Positions 41,706-43,718 of a stretch of 43,718 nucleotides of DNA are shown here, piece by piece; position 1 is the stretch's first letter, and each line of letters starts with the position of its first letter. The translations under genes and the position numbers were made by a program. Source of the DNA: Salidesulfovibrio brasiliensis JCM 12178. GTDB taxonomy: Bacteria > Desulfobacterota > Desulfovibrionia > Desulfovibrionales > Desulfovibrionaceae. Location of the stretch: positions 1 through 43,718 of the forward strand of contig NZ_BBCB01000018.1 of assembly GCF_001311825.1 (NCBI RefSeq), in the 5' to 3' direction. Under the pieces are notes generated by a model. It was not told where the DNA came from and ran no database searches. It saw nothing but the letters and a program-made list of their open reading frames with translations.

Positions 41706-41939
41706 ATGGCAAGAATCACCGTTGAAGATTGTCTTGCACAGGTCAGCAACCGCTTCCTGATCACCCAGATGACCATCAAGCGTGTCAAACAGTACCGCGA
41801 AGGTTACCAGACTCTGGTGGACTCCAAAAACAAGGAAAACGTCACCGCGCTGCGTGAAATCGCTGCCGGAAAAGTGCTGCCTGAACGGCCGCTCGATGAA
41901 ATCGAGCACGCCATCGAGGCCGATCAGGACGACGCATAG
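41706..41939 (+). CDS. rpoZ: RNA polymerase omega subunit RpoZ
   Basis: 77 residues, ATG after AGGAGA. MARITVEDCLAQVSNRFLITQMTIKRVKQY and the later ENVTALREIAAGKV match omega (binding to the beta' subunit through the N-terminal helices). It assists polymerase assembly. The gene lies 20 bp after the DUF4340 gene and about 115 bp before dnaJ. Confidence 0.93.
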   Translation: MARITVEDCLAQVSNRFLITQMTIKRVKQYREGYQTLVDSKNKENVTALREIAAGKVLPERPLDEIEHAIEADQDDA

Positions 41940-42054
41940 CTGTACGGCGGCTCCGACTCTGCGACCGTTCGTGCGCCACGCCGTGCATGAGCGGTTTTCG
42001 CGTTGGACACGCTGAATCGGCAAAAAACGAACGAAAGCATCAGGCTGAGAGGGC

Positions 42055-43173
42055 ATGAGCAAACGCTGTTATTACGAGATCCTTGGCGTCTCCCGGGAAT
42101 GCTCCGGGGATGAAGTCAAGTCGGCCTACCGCAAGCTGGCCTTCAAGTATCATCCCGACCGGAACCCCGACGATCCAGAAGCCGAGGAAAAATTCAAGGA
42201 AGCAGCCGAGGCCTACGAAGTGCTCGGCAACAGGGAAAAGCGCGAGCGCTATGATCGCTTCGGCCATGAAGGCGTGGCCGGAAACGGCTTCGAAGGGTTC
42301 AGCAACACCGAAGACATCTTTGGCGCGTTCAGCGACATCTTCGGCGAATTCTTTGGATTCAGCTCCGGACGTCGCGGCGGCGGCAACCGTCCCCGTGCGG
42401 GCGCGGATCTGCGCTACAATCTGAGCGTCTCCTTCCGCGACGCGGCCAAGGGCACCGAAGTCGACATCACCCTGCCCAAGGATGTGCCCTGTTCCGAGTG
42501 CGATGGAAGCGGCGCTGCTCCGGGAACCTCTGCGGAAACCTGCCCCGAATGTCACGGCTCCGGCCACATCGAGCAGGCGCAGGGCTTTTTCCGAATCGCT
42601 GTCGGTTGCCCCCGCTGTCACGGCAAGGGCAAGATCATCACCACCCCCTGCGACAACTGCCACGGGCGCGGCTCGGTCATCGAGGACCGCGAGCTGAGCG
42701 TGCGCATCCCGGCAGGAGTTGACAACAACTCCCGCCTGCGCCTGCGCGGCGAAGGCGAAATGGGCGAGAATGGCGGCCCCCCGGGCGACCTCTACGTCGT
42801 CGTTCAGGTGGAGCCGGACGAGATTTTCGAACGGCAGGGAACCACGCTGATTCTCCAGCAGGACATTACCTTCGTGCAGGCTACTCTCGGCGACCGCATC
42901 GAAGTCCCCACCCTGGATGACCCCATCAATTTCGATATCCCCAAAGGCACGCAGGGCGGCGAGGTATTCCGACTTCGCGGCCTCGGCCTGCCGCATCTCG
43001 GTAGCCCCCACAAGGGCGATCTGCTCGTTCAGGTCAAAGTGCTCACCCCCCGCAAGCTCACAAAGCGGCAGGAAGAACTGCTCCGCGAGTTTCAGGAGAT
43101 CGAGGACAACAAACCCATGAAGCGTGCCAAGGACTTCTTCAAAAAAGCCAAAGACAGGGTCATGGGTGAATAG
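42055..43173 (+). CDS. dnaJ: Chaperone DnaJ (Hsp40)
   Basis: 372 residues, type I DnaJ. J domain with YHPDRNPDD (HPD). A Gly/Phe-rich linker ([15 protein letters not shown]). Four zinc-finger repeats: [24 protein letters not shown] and CDNCHGRG. The C-terminal substrate domains follow ([39 protein letters not shown]). It stimulates DnaK ATP hydrolysis. GAGAGGG is the ribosome site. No dnaK or grpE is adjacent in this window. Confidence 0.97.
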   Translation: MSKRCYYEILGVSRECSGDEVKSAYRKLAFKYHPDRNPDDPEAEEKFKEAAEAYEVLGNREKRERYDRFGHEGVAGNGFEGFSNTEDIFGAFSDIFGEFFGFSSGRRGGGNRPRAGADLRYNLSVSFRDAAKGTEVDITLPKDVPCSECDGSGAAPGTSAETCPECHGSGHIEQAQGFFRIAVGCPRCHGKGKIITTPCDNCHGRGSVIEDRELSVRIPAGVDNNSRLRLRGEGEMGENGGPPGDLYVVVQVEPDEIFERQGTTLILQQDITFVQATLGDRIEVPTLDDPINFDIPKGTQGGEVFRLRGLGLPHLGSPHKGDLLVQVKVLTPRKLTKRQEELLREFQEIEDNKPMKRAKDFFKKAKDRVMGE

Positions 43174-43174
43174 C

Positions 43175-43666
43175 ATGGCAGGCGGTTTTTCCCACATGGA
43201 CGCTGACGGCAATGCCCGCATGGTGGACGTTTCCGACAAGGGCGAGACCAAACGCGTGGCCGTTGTTCGCTGTCGCGTCCAACTGAACGAAGAAACCTTC
43301 GACATGCTCGTGCGCGACGCGCTGCCCAAAGGCGATGTGCTCGCTACAGCAAAGATCGCGGGAATCATGGCCGCCAAGCAGACCCACAACCTCATTCCCA
43401 TGTGCCATCCGCTGCCGGTCAACTACGCGGACGTGCGTTTCGATGTGCGCGAAGAGGACCACACCGTCGGCATTGAGGCCGAAGTCCGCACCACCGGCAA
43501 GACCGGAGTCGAGATGGAAGCGCTCGTGGCCGCCCAGATCGCGGCGGCGACCATGTACGACATGTGCAAGGCCGTCCAAAAAGATATCGTCATCGACGAA
43601 TGCAAACTGGTCTACAAGTCCGGCGGCAAATCCGGCACCTTCAAAAACGGCTGGTCTCCGGCCTGA
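43175..43666 (+). CDS. moaC: Cyclic pyranopterin monophosphate synthase MoaC
   Basis: 163 residues, ATG 1 bp after the dnaJ stop. [37 protein letters not shown] (catalytic His/Lys region), [32 protein letters not shown] and [10 protein letters not shown] are diagnostic. It converts the MoaA product to cyclic pyranopterin monophosphate in molybdenum/tungsten cofactor synthesis, so it feeds both enzyme systems in this window. Pairing with dnaJ in one unit is unusual. Confidence 0.96.
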   Translation: MAGGFSHMDADGNARMVDVSDKGETKRVAVVRCRVQLNEETFDMLVRDALPKGDVLATAKIAGIMAAKQTHNLIPMCHPLPVNYADVRFDVREEDHTVGIEAEVRTTGKTGVEMEALVAAQIAAATMYDMCKAVQKDIVIDECKLVYKSGGKSGTFKNGWSPA

Positions 43667-43686
43667 TTCGAATGACTATTGGTATT

Positions 43687-43715
43687 AAAAAGCCCGTCTT
43701 CTGGCGGGCTTTTTT
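43687..43715 (+). terminator. Intrinsic terminator after moaC
   Basis: AAAAAGCCCGTC pairs with GGCGGGCTTTTT (one G-T) around TTCT, followed by more T. Its A and T flanks allow bidirectional use. Confidence 0.9.
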
Positions 43716-43718
43716 GTT

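Noticed and set aside
1..43718. tRNA, rRNA, CRISPR arrays, transposons, phage genes
   Set aside because: No cloverleaf, rRNA segment, regularly spaced repeat array, transposase or phage-type gene was recognised. The only recombinase-like gene is tunR.

Overview
The window looks like a chromosomal segment of a sulfate-reducing deltaproteobacterium of the Desulfovibrionaceae. The evidence is gene content: a Mop-type aldehyde oxidoreductase very close to the Desulfovibrio gigas enzyme, a selenocysteine formate dehydrogenase FdhAB, a TunR regulator (a family known from sulfate reducers), a Desulfovibrio-style flagellar export cluster, and high-GC codon use throughout. No tRNA, rRNA, CRISPR array, insertion sequence or prophage was seen.

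Layout. (1) 1-289: tail of a sugar-isomerase/GlmS-like gene. (2) 294-3440, minus: a degenerate GGDEF membrane protein, then molybdate/tungstate transport modB-modA-modC, with a promoter and a TunR-like palindrome upstream of modB. (3) 3673-5287: a GapN-like aldehyde dehydrogenase closed by a terminator. (4) 5678-18486: a tightly packed operon of eleven genes: molybdopterin-binding protein, Mop, a flavin/Fe-S fusion protein, a small Cys-pair protein, a methyltransferase, a C_GCAxxG_C_C protein, a radical SAM protein (TrsS-like), an acyl-adenylating ligase, XdhC, a nucleotidyltransferase-HD fusion and a histidine phosphatase. (5) 18487-26176: a long leader with a riboswitch-like fold, a ModE-type DNA-binding protein, fdhA (in-frame UGA), fdhB, fdhE, fdhD and tunR. 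(6) 26177-28658: a structured leader and a chemoreceptor gene. (7) 28772-38253, minus: flagellar genes in transcription order fliR-flhB-flhA-flhF-flhG-fliA-cheY-fliL and three small or unknown genes. (8) 38389-43666: M23 peptidase, TtcA-like enzyme, DUF4340 protein, rpoZ, dnaJ, moaC.

How the genes fit together. Much of the first 26 kb concerns molybdenum/tungsten: oxyanion uptake (ModABC), oxyanion sensing (TunR, ModE-like HTH), two Mo/W enzymes (Mop, FdhAB) and their dedicated maturation factors (MoeA-like, MocA-like, XdhC, FdhE, FdhD). moaC for cofactor synthesis lies at the right end. The least understood part is the Mop-linked block 9553-18486. Its enzymes (radical SAM, AMP-forming ligase, SAM methyltransferase, Cys-rich redox proteins, phosphatase) exceed what known sulfurated MCD-cofactor maturation needs, which suggests an undescribed maturation or electron-delivery pathway.

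Caution on sequence quality. Six genes carry single-base frameshifts (near 143, 3714, 7651, 10798-10804, 20067 and 33010). All six are a gain or loss of one base in a run of identical bases, and three are GGCC read as GCC, all in otherwise well-conserved genes. I treat them as probable sequence errors and give the restored gene spans.
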